Assembly (NCBI GenBank): GCA_947568835.1
Contig: OX387610.1
Location: forward strand, 11,947,001-12,011,000
Source of the DNA: Protonemura montana
Taxonomy: Eukaryota > Arthropoda > Insecta > Plecoptera > Nemouridae
DNA: 64,000 bases
Direction: 5' to 3'
Shown: positions 44,441-56,665 of the stretch, piece after piece
How the letters are laid out: each line of letters begins with the position of its first letter
Position numbering within the stretch: the stretch's first letter is position 1
Program-made: the position numbers and the translations under genes
Notes under the pieces: model-generated
The model's input: only the letters and a program-made list of their open reading frames with translations
Told to the model about the DNA's origin: nothing
Database searches by the model: none

Positions 44441-46844
44441 GGTCATTCCATGTGAAATAGGACCACTTTAAATGAGTTTTGACCTTGACCGACTCAGAAT
44501 TTCATGAAATTCGGCACACTTGTTCAGAATGTTGGTTTGAGTAAAAGTATTTTTTTGTTTGTTTTTTACTCGAAGAGTTCAAAAGTTACAGGGGGTTGAA
44601 GTTCGGGTGTTTTCACCCCCCGCGCGCGTATCACCGTCACATTATATACTTTATCTCGGGTTGTATGACAGCTACAGAGTTCCAGGAGAGCTCATCTGAA
44701 AGCTAATTAAATTCTCTACTTGAATATATAATAATATGTTCCACTTGGTGGACAGCTAATTTATCTTGATTTTCTACATCTGCATTTTCAAAAAACGCCA
44801 CTGGAAAAAACCCTCCCCTTTCATTTACCTAAAAAAAATGTATTAATGTTGCCAACATATGAATGAATATTTGTGCCAAAATTCAGAGTTGGCCCTTCAC
44901 AGGTTTTCAAGAAAAAAAATATCTTGTGCAAAAAGTTTTTTTTATCAGGCAGTTCCAGAGCATAGATCCTATACCCACAATGCATAACAGCTCAGGCTTT
45001 TATCAACATGGTGAGTAATGCTCATTTTACATTTGATTGTGTTTGTTCCACTTTTCAATACACGTTTATTCTTGAAAGCACACTTTCATCAAGTGACATG
45101 TTGAAACTAGAAATGTGTGCAGAAGTCAAAAACTTATAATTTCTTGTCTGAACCTCATACTTGATAACCTGCATTAGTTTCTCTTCACATCTTGAAGAGT
45201 GTAGTAGTGAATTTATTGTTCACACCCTTAACATTTTTTGTAATTGTATAATTAAAAAATGTGTTCAGTTGGACAGCTCTTGAAAGAAGAGTGTGAAGAT
45301 CATATGAATATTATTAGCGACTTGGAAAGTGACAATCAGATTTTATTAGCATTGCGTTCAAAATGTGAAAATATTACATCAGTGTGCAGTTACATGAAAA
45401 TACATTAAAATCCCCAACTTTGTTACTGCTTTCTTGGAAAAATCTTCATGCGAGTCATATTCGTCACCGAGGACACAAGTTTCAGCCGCTTCTTGAAACT
45501 CTTGGTTGCATCACGGCGTTTTCTTTTTAAATATAATTTAGATTTACCTTTTAGTCTTTTCCTGTTGAGTGGAGATACACCAAATGCAGCTAAAGACTGG
45601 TTAACTAGTTTTAACGCAGAATCTGTTTCCACGAAAGGTTAGTCAGGTTCAGCAGATTTCGTTCGTGTCTGAATGGAAATGGTATTTTATTCTTTTTGCT
45701 TTTCTGGTAGTAGTTTCCGACAGGTCGAGCATAATTTCTTCCCAGGAATAAGTTCCACAATCTCCAGATATTTATTTCTGTATGTTAAATTAATTGATGT
45801 CAATCTTTTACCTCTGTGTGTGCCAGTGTGTGTTTTGAAAGGATCACAGCACGACTTGTTGCCAAGGCAATAATGTACAAGAAATGTATTTTCATGTAAC
45901 TGCACACTGATGTAATATTTTCACATTTTAAACGCAGTGCTAATAAAATCTGATTGTCACTTTCCAAGTCGCCAATAATGTGCATATGTTCTTCACACTC
46001 TTCTTTCAAGAGCTGTCCAACTGAACACATTGTTTAATTAATAATTATACAAATACAAAAAATGTTAAGGGTGTGGACAATAAATTCACTACTACACTCT
46101 TCAAGATGTGAAGAGAAACTAATGCAGGTTATCAAGTATGAGGTTCAGACAAGAAATTATAAGTTTTTAACTTCTGCACACATTTCTAGTTTCAACATGT
46201 CACTTGATGAAAGTGTGCTTTCAAGAATAAACGTGTATTGAAAAGTGGGACAAACGCAATCAAATGTAAAATGAGCATTACTCACCATGTTGATAAAAGC
46301 CTGAGATGTTATGCATTGTGGGTATAGGATCTATGCTCTGGAACTGCCTGATAAAAAAACTTTTTGCACAAGATATTTTTTTTCTTGAAAACCTGTGAAG
46401 GGCCAACTCTGAATTTTGGCACAAATATTCATTCATATGTTGGCAACATTAATACATTTTTTTTAGGTAAATGAAAGGGGAGGGTTTTTTCCAGTGGCGT
46501 TTTTTGAAAATGCAGATGTAGAAAATCAAGATAAATTAGCTGTCCACCAAGTGGAACATATTATTATATATTCAAGTAGAGAATTTAATTAGCTTTCAGA
46601 TGAGCTCTCCTGGAACTCTGTAGCTGTCATACAACCTGAGATAAAGTATATAATGTGACGGTGATACGCGCGCGGGGGGTGAAAACACCCGAACTTCAAC
46701 CCCCTGTAACTTTTGAACTCTTCGAGTAAAAAACAAACAAAAAAATACTTTTACTCAAACCAACATTCTGAACAAGTGTGCCGAATTTCATGAAATTCTG
46801 AGTCGGTCAAGGTCAAGGGTGGTCCTATTTGACATGGAATGACC
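44441..46844. mobile_element. fold-back element with about 965-bp inverted arms
   Basis: Arms 44441-45406 and 45883-46844 are near-identical inverted copies beginning GGTCATTCCATGT; spacer 476 bp. The flanks CCTTGG (44435-44440 and 46845-46850) form a 6-bp target duplication, although 4 or 5 bp is possible because the ends share G/C bases. The superfamily is unknown. It sits in the 3' intergenic gap of Harbinger B. Confidence 0.85.
45423..46030 (-). pseudogene. Cys-rich element protein, N-terminal part, in the fold-back element
   Basis: Minus-strand frames: MCSVGQLLKEECEEHMHIIG in the right arm (from 46030), then in the spacer NKSCCDPFKTHTGTHRGKRL, LIPGKKLCSTCRKLLPEKQ, a stop near 45687, and LVNQSLAAFGVSPLNRKRLK followed by a basic tail. 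The CCDP...LCxxCR layout recalls a zinc-binding N-terminal domain common in uncharacterised element proteins of cnidarians and arthropods. No nuclease follows. An almost identical copy of the MCSVGQLL part lies in the left arm at 45260-45406 on the plus strand. Confidence 0.5.
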
Positions 46845-46933
46845 CCTTGGCAAATTTGCAAAATTTTCACAACTGGTTTCTTATTGAAAGAAGGAGGAAA
46901 TGTGTAAACATGGAAAACCCCATGTCAAAATGT

Positions 46934-48252
46934 TCAATTTAGGAGAGCTTGAAAATGGTTCTGGATAAGGTTTTGCCGCATAGCCATGTCCTCATGCACT
47001 TCGGGCAGATTTTCTGGTATGATTTGATCTTGCTCAATGTTCACATCTTGGCCAAGTTCAGGATCAGGTGGAGGAAGGGCTTCTTCAGCATCGCATGCCA
47101 TATTGTGAAGGACAGCTGTGGCAACGATGATGGGGAGGACGTGGTCAACACGGACCTTCATTCCAACGGACAATATGGGAAACCTCCGTTTCCACACACC
47201 ATATTGTCGTTCCACTACGTTTCTGGTACGGATTTGGGATTCATTGTATAGCTGCTCGGCTTGGGTGGCAGGATTGCGGAGTGGAACTAGCATGTAATTG
47301 CTAGAAGTGTAACCGGAGTCTCCAAGGATGAAGCCACCATTCATCTCTCCTCTGTCAAAACGGCCCTTAACTGCCGAATTGTTAAATATGGTTCGATCGT
47401 GAGTTGAACCAGGCCAGCGGGCCACAATATCCATAATTCGAAGATTTGGAGCAGAAATAGTTTGGACGTTTATTGAAAACAATCCCTTTCGATTCCTGAA
47501 AGTTTCGGCCTGGTCACCACCTGGATTGTGATATCATAAAGAATCAAAGATAAGTAAATAGGATTGCTTAAACTTACTGGTAAGTGGGGATGAAACTGTT
47601 TCGGAATGTAAGTGTAGCATTTGTGATAGATAACGTAACTACCTACCATGCAAAGCACGTCTTATAATACCAAGAGCAATGCTAGGGAAGCAAGACTGCA
47701 AAATGTAAACTTTACTAACCATTATCTACTTTCTATGCTTACTTACTTACCTACTGATTGTATCTTGATATGGGTGCAGTCTATCACGGCTACTACTTGT
47801 GGAAACCTTGCGATGGCGTAAAACTTCTGCTGTAACTCTTCAAACTCCTCGGGAGTTGCTGGGAAACGTATCACATCACGGCCCAAGCTGGCTATAGCTG
47901 CGGTAACTTGATGAATAATGACGCATGCTGTGGATTTGGTTATTCCTGCAAAATCCCCAATGGCAATCAACATAGTTCCTAATGCATAAAACCTTAAAGT
48001 CAACAAAAGACGATTTATAGGTGACACTGCATAGTTAAAATCGGAAGGTGCCGAAATTTCAGCTTCAATTTGGTTCAGCAATTGCAACACAGTAGGCTTG
48101 GTTAGGCGAAACCGAATAAAAAATTCTTCGTCGTTCCAAACGTTGAAATTGTCTGGTCGGGGACGAATTCTTCGTGCTGCTCGTCCACCCGCTGCAATGT
48201 TTGCCATAATCTCGTCTTCTTCATCAGACTCATCGTCTGTCACACCATACAT
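46934..48252 (-). CDS. Harbinger B transposase (HARBI1-type DDE)
   Basis: Cut-and-paste transposase that cleaves element ends and inserts at TWA sites. Two exons, 47751-48252 and 46934-47520, phase 1 junction, 362 residues, no stop. N-terminal acidic DDESDEEDEIMANIAAGGRA and the helical WNDEEFFIRFRLTKPTVLQL domain precede the catalytic core: Asp in VIDCTHIKIQ, Asp in LGDSGYTSSNY, Glu in RNVVERQYGVWKRRFP, and the terminal LHNMACDAEE. All three acidic residues are present. Convergent with the Myb gene of the same element. Confidence 0.93.
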
Positions 48253-49378
48253 GTTGAATCAGCTACAAGACAGTAACAGAATATTACTTTACTTCCAGTC
48301 TTGACAGAAGCCCACATAGGCAGTAGAGAACTAGAAATCTTTAGATATGCCAAGACTGGCAATAACGATAGATTTATTATCATGTAATAATGTCATATAT
48401 TACCTGTCTTGCTATCAGCATAGAAAAATAAGCCTTCAGACTTCAAACAAACATCAGTAAAGTTCACAAAGCAAATTGGGCGTGAATGGCGGTATTCTTT
48501 CGAACACGGAATTAGGATTCCAGATATCTTTCTTGATTCACGGTGATTAATTAAACACTTGCACTGGTTTTTAAAGCGTCAATAATTTTTATTTCACTTG
48601 CAAACATTTGATGTGGTGTATGTCAACCTCGAGTTATCTCTCTTGAGCGCCAGTCGAAGTACGAGTTAAGACAACTCAGAGTTGGGTGGCCAACTCCAAG
48701 CTAAAAATAATGGTAAAACGCCTAACTCCCAGTTTTAACCTAAATCGAACTTTAAGTCTCAGATAGGAGAACTGGTAAAACCGGGCCTTAACTCTCACAT
48801 AAAGTGCGAGTTAGCTTAACCCGAGGAATAAAGTTGGTTTTTGTGTTTTACAATAATTTTGAACTGCGAGTTAAGGCCTTAACTAGGAGATGGCTTAACT
48901 CGTAGTTCAAGTGAGGATTAAGAAGCTAACTCGCAGTTGACGACGAAACACTTCAGCAGTTTGTAAGTATTTATTTAATTATCTACGCACTTCAATATTG
49001 ATTATGAGGCATAAATTTGTTGCGTAATATGGTAGAAATATGCCTGTTGATTGCCATGTTTGAAATTTCCCCCTAAAAATAAATATGACCATTCTAGAAA
49101 CTCATCTGTCAAACGTCATCATATGTCTGACATTAGCCGACTTGCATTTACGATTCTACAAGATTTCTGAATAGTGGTTGATGTGGTTGATAGTGGTTGA
49201 TGTGCAATGCAACTTCAAGCTTGAATTATTTTGTATTCTTTTTTTCTGAATAACAAATCTTTACGTGAATTTGTGAATTTTCAACGTCGCCGTTTATTGT
49301 AGAAAAAGTTAGGTTATGTTGCCATGTAAAAATCTTTTGGTGCACAATTATTGAAATATGTTTTTATGTTACAGAATT

Positions 49379-50618
49379 ATGATCAATAACTTGCTGGTTG
49401 TAACGGACGATGAGTCCGATGAAGACGATATCGCCATGGCAAACATCGCGGCTCGTGGACGTGCCGCCAAGAATGTTAGACCGAGGCCGAACCACTTTGA
49501 AATTTGGGACGATGAAAACTTTTTTACCCGTTTCAGATTAACCAAACCCACAGTAGTGCAGCTTTTTGATATGGTTGAAGCCGAAATATCTTCCAAAACA
49601 GAGCAAAACAATGCTGTTTCACCTATAAACAGGCTTCTGCTCACCCTAAGATTTTATGCCACTGGGTCAATGTTGATTACGGTAGGAGACTTCTCTGGAG
49701 TGCACAAGTCAACTGCCTGTATTATTATCCACAGGGTGACAGCAGCTATTGCGAGCTTAGGCCAAAATACCATTAGATTCCCTGAAACTCTGGAGGAGAT
49801 GGAAGACTTGAGACAGGGGTTTTACCGCTTAGCACGGTTCCCTCGAGTCATTGGAGCGATTGACTGTACTCATGTCAAGATACAGTCAGTTGGTATGTTT
49901 TATTTTCTATTAGCATGAATCTTTCCCAATTTTTCTTTCTCTCTAGTTTATATTTGTTTCTATTCGTTGCTCACACTCAAGTGTTTGTGAACTTCCGACA
50001 GTCATTTTTAATAATTATCCATTTTTATTAATTTTAGGCGGCGATCAAGCAGAGAATTTTCGCAATCGGAAGGGATTTTTCTCTATAAATGTCCAAACAA
50101 TTTGCGGGGCTAATCTGCGAATACTGGATATTGTGGCACGTTGGCCGGGCTCGTCCCACGATCGGACAATTTTTAATAGCTCAAATGTCAAGGCACGCTT
50201 TGAAAGGGGGGAAATGGGCAATGGGTTGCTTGTTGGGGATTCTGGATATACCCTTTCTCCGTACATGATGATCCCCCTGCGAAACCCTGTAACTGAGGCG
50301 GAACACCTGTACAATGAGTCGCAGATACGTACACGGAATGCAGTTGAACGGCAATATGGGGTATGGAAGAGACGCTTCCCAATTCTGTCTCTTGGAATGA
50401 GGGTTCGTCTTGATCACGTCATGGCCATAATAGTAGCCACTGCCGTTCTTCACAATATGGCATGTGATGCCAAAGAAGACGTACCTGCGCTGGACCCCGA
50501 TGTAGAAATTAACCTAGAAGACGACCAAATGCCTGATGAACCATTAGGAGAATATGTTGAAGGGAATGGTGCTGTTCGTCAGGCGCTGATCAATAATTAC
50601 TTCAGAGTTCTGAACTGA
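49379..50618 (+). CDS. Harbinger A transposase (HARBI1-type DDE)
   Basis: Two exons, 49379-49892 and 50038-50618, phase 1 junction, 364 residues, no stop. Same layout as the element B enzyme but clearly diverged: DDESDEDDIAMANIAARGRA, WDDENFFTRFRLTKPTVVQL, catalytic Asp in AIDCTHVKIQ, Asp in VGDSGYTLSPY, Glu in RNAVERQYGVWKRRFP. The ATG at 49379 follows a possible acceptor (GTTACAG), so a 5' exon is possible. Convergent with the Myb gene at 50741-52149. Confidence 0.92.
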
Positions 50619-50740
50619 AAAGTGGAGTGAGGAAAGCCAAAAATGTTTCTCACTGAATAATTACACAATATTTGTTATTATTCAAATCTATATTTATGTT
50701 TTATTATATGCAGGTTTATATGTAAGTCTGTGAACTAGAT

Positions 50741-52149
50741 CTAAAGTGCTTGAAGTTGCTTTTTCAATAATTCAGCTTGCAAATCCAACAGCAGCATTGA
50801 CTTCTTGTGGATTTCTTCTTTCATAATAATTTCTTTTTCAACCAGTTCAAGCTGTGCATCTACTAATTTCCTCTTAGATACTGCGAGTGCAGAGTACTTA
50901 ATGTTCACCGCCGATGCAGGTTTCAATGCTCTGTAATTTTTTAAGCTCGGACGGTTCTGATTTTTTTTGAAAACACTTGGTCTTGAACCTAAACAAAATA
51001 ATTTTCATAATAATTAAGTAATAATTAATTTTATAAAATATATATACTAATTATATGTTAAATAGTAAGGGACATTGATATAATTTGTAACAGCAAAACA
51101 AACCTGGAGTTTTTTCTTTAGGTTCATCATTTGGCTGGTCTGGTTCAATGCTATCATTATCAGGTTCCCAAGATGTAGATGTAGATGGTGCTTGAGTTCC
51201 TTCAGAAAATAGACGTGCAAGTATAAGAAAGTGTTCTCTGATTTATTCGTTTTCCTACCTTGCGATAACATTAAGGAGTATTAATGTTAAGGACTGCACG
51301 TACCCTTTTTCAATGCTGGTTTCTGTGTCAGGGCAGGATGTTTTTTTGGCGAAGCATTCCCGGGTTGTAGGAACTCCAGTCCTGAGACTCTACAACAGGT
51401 TTATCCACCTCGGATACATCATCTCCAAATTCAATTTCTGCGTTTGCTAATTCCCAACATCCCGTCTGCAAAGACATCACAGTCATTCAGGTTAGTATGT
51501 AAATGTAATAAATTCTTATAAAAAAAATGACTACTGCATTTTGCAATTGACAAAATTTTACCTACCATTTCCACATCCTCATCTACTTCAGATTCCTCTG
51601 TGGTGCCGTGACCCACAATGTCGTTGTCAAAGGGGTTCTCTAGCCCTTTTGCTGACATTGCCAGAATTTCTCCCAGCTCATGCTCTAAAGGATGAGATTG
51701 TGTTTGATCGGCTCGGCCTCCACCTGTAGCGTACATTGACTGGCGCTCCTGCGCTACCTGCTTCCGGAAATCTTTCTTTAGATTTTTAAATTTTAAATTT
51801 AGCGCAGCCGCTGTTCTTGGCCCTGAAGTAGAGCCGGCATTAAAATCGTTGGCTAGATTTTGCCATGCTTCATTCTGTTGAAATAAATTTTATCAATTTC
51901 AATAGTGTCAGGCAATATTATTGGGATTGCCAATATGTTCCAAGCTGTAACCAAAGAGGCTGTCACCTTACAATTCTTTGCATTCATCACAAAATTGCCA
52001 TTATTTATGCTTACCTTCTGCTTCCATGTTAACTTGTCAGTCTTTTTACACTCTATAATTGGAGCATATTTCTTGCATAAACTTATTAAACGCTCTTCAT
52101 CGTCTTTTGTAAAATTTGTAGATCGTGATTTCTTCTTCATTCCCGCCAT
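50741..52149 (-). CDS. Myb/SANT-like partner protein of Harbinger A (one apparent frameshift)
   Basis: Five exons: 52015-52149, 51566-51874, 51304-51465, 51199-51104, 50741-50988. MSANTD-type domain (NFTKDDEERLISLCKKYAPI, then NEAWQNLANDFNAG), linker VEDEDVEM-like acidic end, QDWSSYNPGMLR motif and C-terminal coiled coil (LVEKEIIMKEEIHKKSMLLL). In exon 3 the run after CTTCGCC is one A too short, shifting the frame before the HPAL motif; all other phases agree. This could be a true decay or a homopolymer error. About 316 residues if the frame is whole. Confidence 0.75.
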
Positions 52150-52377
52150 ATTTGAAACAGCTTACACACGCAGTTTTCAGCAAAGATACTAGCAATAGAA
52201 GGCTTTGGAACAATACCAACCATTGAAAAAATTAACTCTAATTTTTTAAACCTAAGAATAGTTAACTCGCAGATGGAAATGGATTGTAAAACTCATTTTT
52301 CGTTATCTAGGAGATAACTTTTATGTGAGAGTTAGTCATCTCAGAGTTAAAGAAAAATGTTGTAAAACCGGCCCTTA

Positions 52378-53208
52378 ATACATTTTATACAATTAAAATT
52401 ATAAAAATTGTATTTAGATGTTAAGTGTGATGTGACATTGCCTTTAACAATAAAGAAATAATAATAATAATCCTGGTTCGACTTCAACTCTGAAGCTTCT
52501 ATCTTAACTATAACTTGGATATATGACGCTTGCTGGGATGTTAATAGCACCTACACGAAAATTAATAACAAGTGCATAGCAGATGAATGGCCACCTGGAA
52601 ACGGTGTCAATGCAACAAAGTCAGGGTAGCTGGAGGCCCTTTACCTTCACCGCAGAGCGTTGGCATAGTGGAAGATCTCGCCCGGGTGGATGACACATTC
52701 TGCGTAGGGCCTCTGTTACCTCATGGCGTCCCTCTTGTGATTCATGCCTAAAATCAAAATACTGACTGTTAGAACAACAAAAAAGGGTCTTGTGGGGTAT
52801 TTCACAATTATCTCACTTTGAAAATAAAAATTAACATTTTCAAACAAATTAATTGTCATGTTTTTTTTTTTTATCTTGTACAGTTTATAATCTGTATAAT
52901 ATTCTGTGTAACTGCAAGTGCCAAATATTCATTTTTCACTGAACTTTAAAAGGTTGGACGAGGCCACCCAGGCCTGGATATTTTGTTATTCATAACAAAA
53001 GCACAACGTAGCACTTGGGTATGATATCACTAACATTTTTAGATGCACTGTTGAACTTTTTGTTTGAGTCGAGCTGATAAACAATATAAACTTTGTCTTG
53101 CCTGATAAATTCGCAGCACTTGTAAACTAAAAGTGGGATCAACTACTTCAAATATTTTCTGTATCAATCATGGTCAGTCATGCTATATGCAAAAAAAGAT
53201 GTTCGGTT
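52378..53208. other. flank between Harbinger A and the hAT element, no clear gene
   Basis: Includes an AATAAAGAAATAATAATAATAA stretch near 52448 and a minus-strand frame near 52620-52750 (RRMCHPPGRDLPLCQRSAV) of unknown origin. No domain recognised. Confidence 0.3.
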
Positions 53209-53216
53209 GTACCGAG

Positions 53217-54889
53217 CAGGGACCCGAACCGAAATGATTAAAGGTTCTGGTTCCGGTTCCGGTTCCTAATTTTTTCAAATTAGGGTTCTGGTTCTGGTTC
53301 CGGTTTTACGTTTTTAAAGGTTCCGGTTTCGGTTCCGGTTCCATATTGTGAAGAGGGGTTCCGGTTCCTAATTTTCTCAAATAAGGGTTCTGATTCCGGC
53401 TTTAAGTATAAAAAGGTTCCGGTTTCACTTGATAAATAAAGCGTTATTTTTTTAAATTTTGCTGTTGTACAGGTTCAAGTTTTAGTGGTTTTTAGAGACA
53501 CTTAGTTTTGTTTTTCCATCTGCCAGGGACAGGTCTTTTTCCTCACATTGGGTTTCAAAGCACACGAAGCCAGTTGCATAAAAGATAGGGGTGTAACGAA
53601 GTCGTAATAATTTTTTTGATTCAATTTCTCTGCAGAGTTACAGAGTACTACTATGTACGGAGTAAAAAAGGCAGGCTAGTCCATCTCTATAAGACAAAGC
53701 ATGCACGACAAGGGGTTAGTTTGTTTGAGGCTTTCAAGTAAAAAATGTAAAGAAATGGATTTACGGTTACACTCTGATGGGGACAGGCAAAGGGTTATTT
53801 AACACTAGACATAAAATTAACTATAAACTGGATAAACCAGCTTTTCAAAATTATAAAAGGGGGCCCACCTATGCGGGTGAGCTTTATAGGGCATTGCCGG
53901 CGGATCTTCAAATCAAAAAGGACAAGAAATTCAAAATTGTGCTCAAGAATTTTCTACTTGAAAAATGTTTTTATACTGTAAAAGATGTTTCATTGTAAAA
54001 GGTAGAGACAATGAAAAATTGTAGTGTAAATGTAGGTAAATATTATAGTACCTAAAAATGTTGCTATAGATACATAAGACGTATATGTTGTTTAATTGTT
54101 GGTCACCTAAATGTAATACTTTGAACTTGGCACGATGGCACGATGTGTTTAAACGGAATTAAAAACATTATTATTATTATTATTGTAACCACGATTTCGC
54201 CAACACTGAGCTAAAGTCTCAACGAGAATGATTTGCATCCCTCCTTTATGAGGTCTCTTATGAGTTAAGACACATCTTACGGACATTATGAAACAGGACA
54301 AATTCCAGAAATAGCGAAAACTCGACCAAACTGGCTGGTCGCTCGGATCTGTTCGTTATACAATCTAACATACGCTAGCATATTATGAAACAAGCTATTA
54401 CCCGCGCTGGCCCACGAGTGAGTGGAGTCGGCAGGATACGAGGATTATAGCTTATCAGATACAAAACAAAGTAGCTGGCTGCTAGGGCACCACCAAAGAA
54501 CGCTTCTCAGAGCGGTGTGGTCATTTATAAAGAAATACTCTCGAAAATGTCTTGTGTTTTCCCCAAACAAAATTGTGGATACAAGATGAGTCAATGGATG
54601 TTTTCGGAACAAACCAGTGAAACATTTTTTTTTCGTGTGGAAAAATTAAAAACAAAAAAGTTGTAAACATAATATGCAAATAATTTTAATCTCAATTTCT
54701 GAAATCTCAATATAACTTCGGAACCTATATGGAACCTTTAAGGAACCGAAAAGAACCCATGATTTAATAAGGGTTCCGGTTCCGGTTCTTAGAAATTAAT
54801 AATAACGGTTCTGGTTCCGGTTTCGGTTCCAAGAAAATACGGGTTTTTTCGGGTTTCGGTTCCGGTTTCGGTTCCGGTTCGGGTCCCTG
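53217..54889. mobile_element. GGTTCC-rich non-autonomous hAT element
   Basis: Ends CAGGGACCCGAACCG and CGGTTCGGGTCCCTG form a perfect 15-base inverted repeat, flanked by the 8-bp duplication GTACCGAG (53209-53216 and 54890-54897). Both sub-terminal zones are arrays of GGTTCCGGTT/GGTTCTGGTT motifs. No transposase. A LINE remnant lies inside. Confidence 0.9.
53777..54185 (+). pseudogene. LINE 3' end fragment inside the hAT element
   Basis: The frame 53777-53998 reads GELYRALPADLQIKKDKKFK then NFLLEKCFYTVKDVSL, related to the end of the fragment at 31748-32338. The 3' UTR ends in GGAATTAAAAACATTATTAT and an ATT tail near 54185. It inserted into, or was carried by, the hAT element. Confidence 0.7.
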
Positions 54890-54897
54890 GTACCGAG

Positions 54898-56160
54898 AGC
54901 AAAATGTTTTTATTTCAATGCAACAATTCCCACAAATTTAATATTTTCTACCTCGTCAGGTTTACCTAAAATTGACATAGTAATAAACAAGCACAGTGAC
55001 TGCAAATTTAGCGGCCTCCAGTCATCTCGAGTTTTTACCTGCGTCTTTGTATATTTTATACAACACAACAGAAAATTATATTTGTAATTTTACTTGTTGA
55101 TTAATTCTATAAAGAAGCAGTCAGGTAGCAATGGTTTTTGACCATCTGTGCTGACACTTATTCTTAAAATAGAGCACTCAACAACGCCCCACCTCTTGTG
55201 TCAGCCAAGATCGTCCGACAAGTTTATTAAAATAATTCTCTGTGAATAATTCTCTTTGTTTTTTGTTATATGCCTCATTTCAATTGTGTGTGCTTCTTTC
55301 CGAGTCAATTGTGAGATGACCTTTAAATAATTTGCGAATAAAAAAATTGAACAAATTTATATTGATTTTTTAATTTATAATTAAGTATCGGTGAGTTGTG
55401 TATTGTTCGCATATGCTATTTAAATGCGTAGGTTATAATTTTATACTTATTATTATACGCTTTTATAATTATTATACTGACTTAGATGCCTACGTCGATT
55501 GTAGGTACTTAAAATTATTGCGCTCAATAATGCTGTTGTCTCAAATTCATATAGTGTGAGCTCGTACCAATTATAAGCAAAGTATATAGCAAGTACCGAG
55601 CTTAAGTGCCACCTTGGGTGGGATTCAATCACCTCTTCACTTACATAGAAACTGTATCCATGAATCTGTGAACCATGTTTTGAGTTGTACAAAGGTTTGT
55701 TTCTAATTAGTTTTGCTATATGTGAATGAATTAAAACTGGTTTGAATTGATTTTGATTTCTAGCATCTAGTAATAACTTTGCATCTCTGAAACAAAATTA
55801 AAACGAAGGACATTCGTTTTGCACAATTGTTTGCGGTCTCCTCTGTTGGGCAAGCACAGCCCATTCACAGTTGGTACTATTTTCTCTCCTCGACATTGAA
55901 CTCTTGATCTAAATTAACAGTACATCTGCCATTCAAAAAAGCACAACATTTTCAACTTTTCTTGTCTGTAGGTACTTGTTTCCTCAATTTTTAATAAATT
56001 TGTAAACTATTTTCAATAAAAAATTCTCATTTGTATTATTTAATCATGCCACACATACTTTTTTTTACTAAAATAGTCTAATAATTTAATTAATTTAACT
56101 ATTCATGAAATAAATATTAAATTTAGTCCGTTATTTACATGCCCTATTCAGGCTTCCCAC
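54898..56160. other. AT-rich DNA with no recognisable gene
   Basis: No open frame above 79 codons and no motif of a known family on either strand. Confidence 0.4.
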
Positions 56161-56169
56161 TCACATTTC

Positions 56170-56665
56170 AATCCAAAAAAGTAGGAATAGTAGGACAAAA
56201 AATCACAAAAAGTAGGACGAAAGTAGGACCAATTCAAACCGATTTGTAGGAATATATGGGTAAGGTAGTGTGATTTGTGAAATCCAAAAGTAAATTGCAC
56301 ACAATTTTACATTGCGGTTTAATGGTTATAATAAAACGTGTAAATTCTTATATAATGTATGCATACGTAAAGATCACATTTGAATATTTCTGATGATTGA
56401 TGATATACCGATACTGATAATAATTGTGATAGGAACTGACGATATGCATGGCCACCCGAAAATGCGCCAAATTCGAAATTTAAGCAGCCTTGAGAAAATA
56501 AACTCAAATACAAACTGGACAAAATGCGGATTTCACATCGATTTCACATTTTATAATTAAATGAGACGAAAAAGTAGGAAAAGTAGGATGAATATGTAAA
56601 AAGTAGGACAATTCCTACTTTCCTACTAAAAAGTAGGAATAAGTAGGTTTTGAATCTAGAACGGC
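56170..56665. repeat. block bounded by AGTAGGA repeats
   Basis: Clusters of AGTAGGA/AAAGTAGGAC occur at 56179-56235 and 56567-56650 with about 330 bases of AT-rich DNA between. This looks like the sub-terminal motifs of a non-autonomous DNA element, but clean inverted ends were not found. Confidence 0.4.

Larger units (their letters stand above)
42417..48787. mobile_element. PIF/Harbinger element B, apparently intact
   Basis: Ends GCCCGGTTTTACCAGTTCTC (left) and the reverse complement GAGAACTGGTAAAACCGGGC (right), with TTA at 42414-42416 and 48788-48790. Inside: an intact Myb/SANT gene (+) and an intact transposase (-) facing each other, and a fold-back element between their 3' ends. 6.4 kb in all, about 4 kb without the fold-back insertion. 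Confidence 0.88.
42392..52374. mobile_element. PIF/Harbinger element A (interrupted by element B)
   Basis: Left end GGGCCGGTTTTACAACATTT at 42393, right end AAATGTTGTAAAACCGGCCC at 52355-52374, flanked by TTA (42389-42391 and 52375-52377), the 3-bp target of PIF/Harbinger elements. Element B lies 24 bases inside the left end, after which the A terminal repeat resumes at 48788 (ACTCTCACATAAAG). Without B the element is about 3.6 kb. Transposase and Myb genes converge. Confidence 0.85.
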
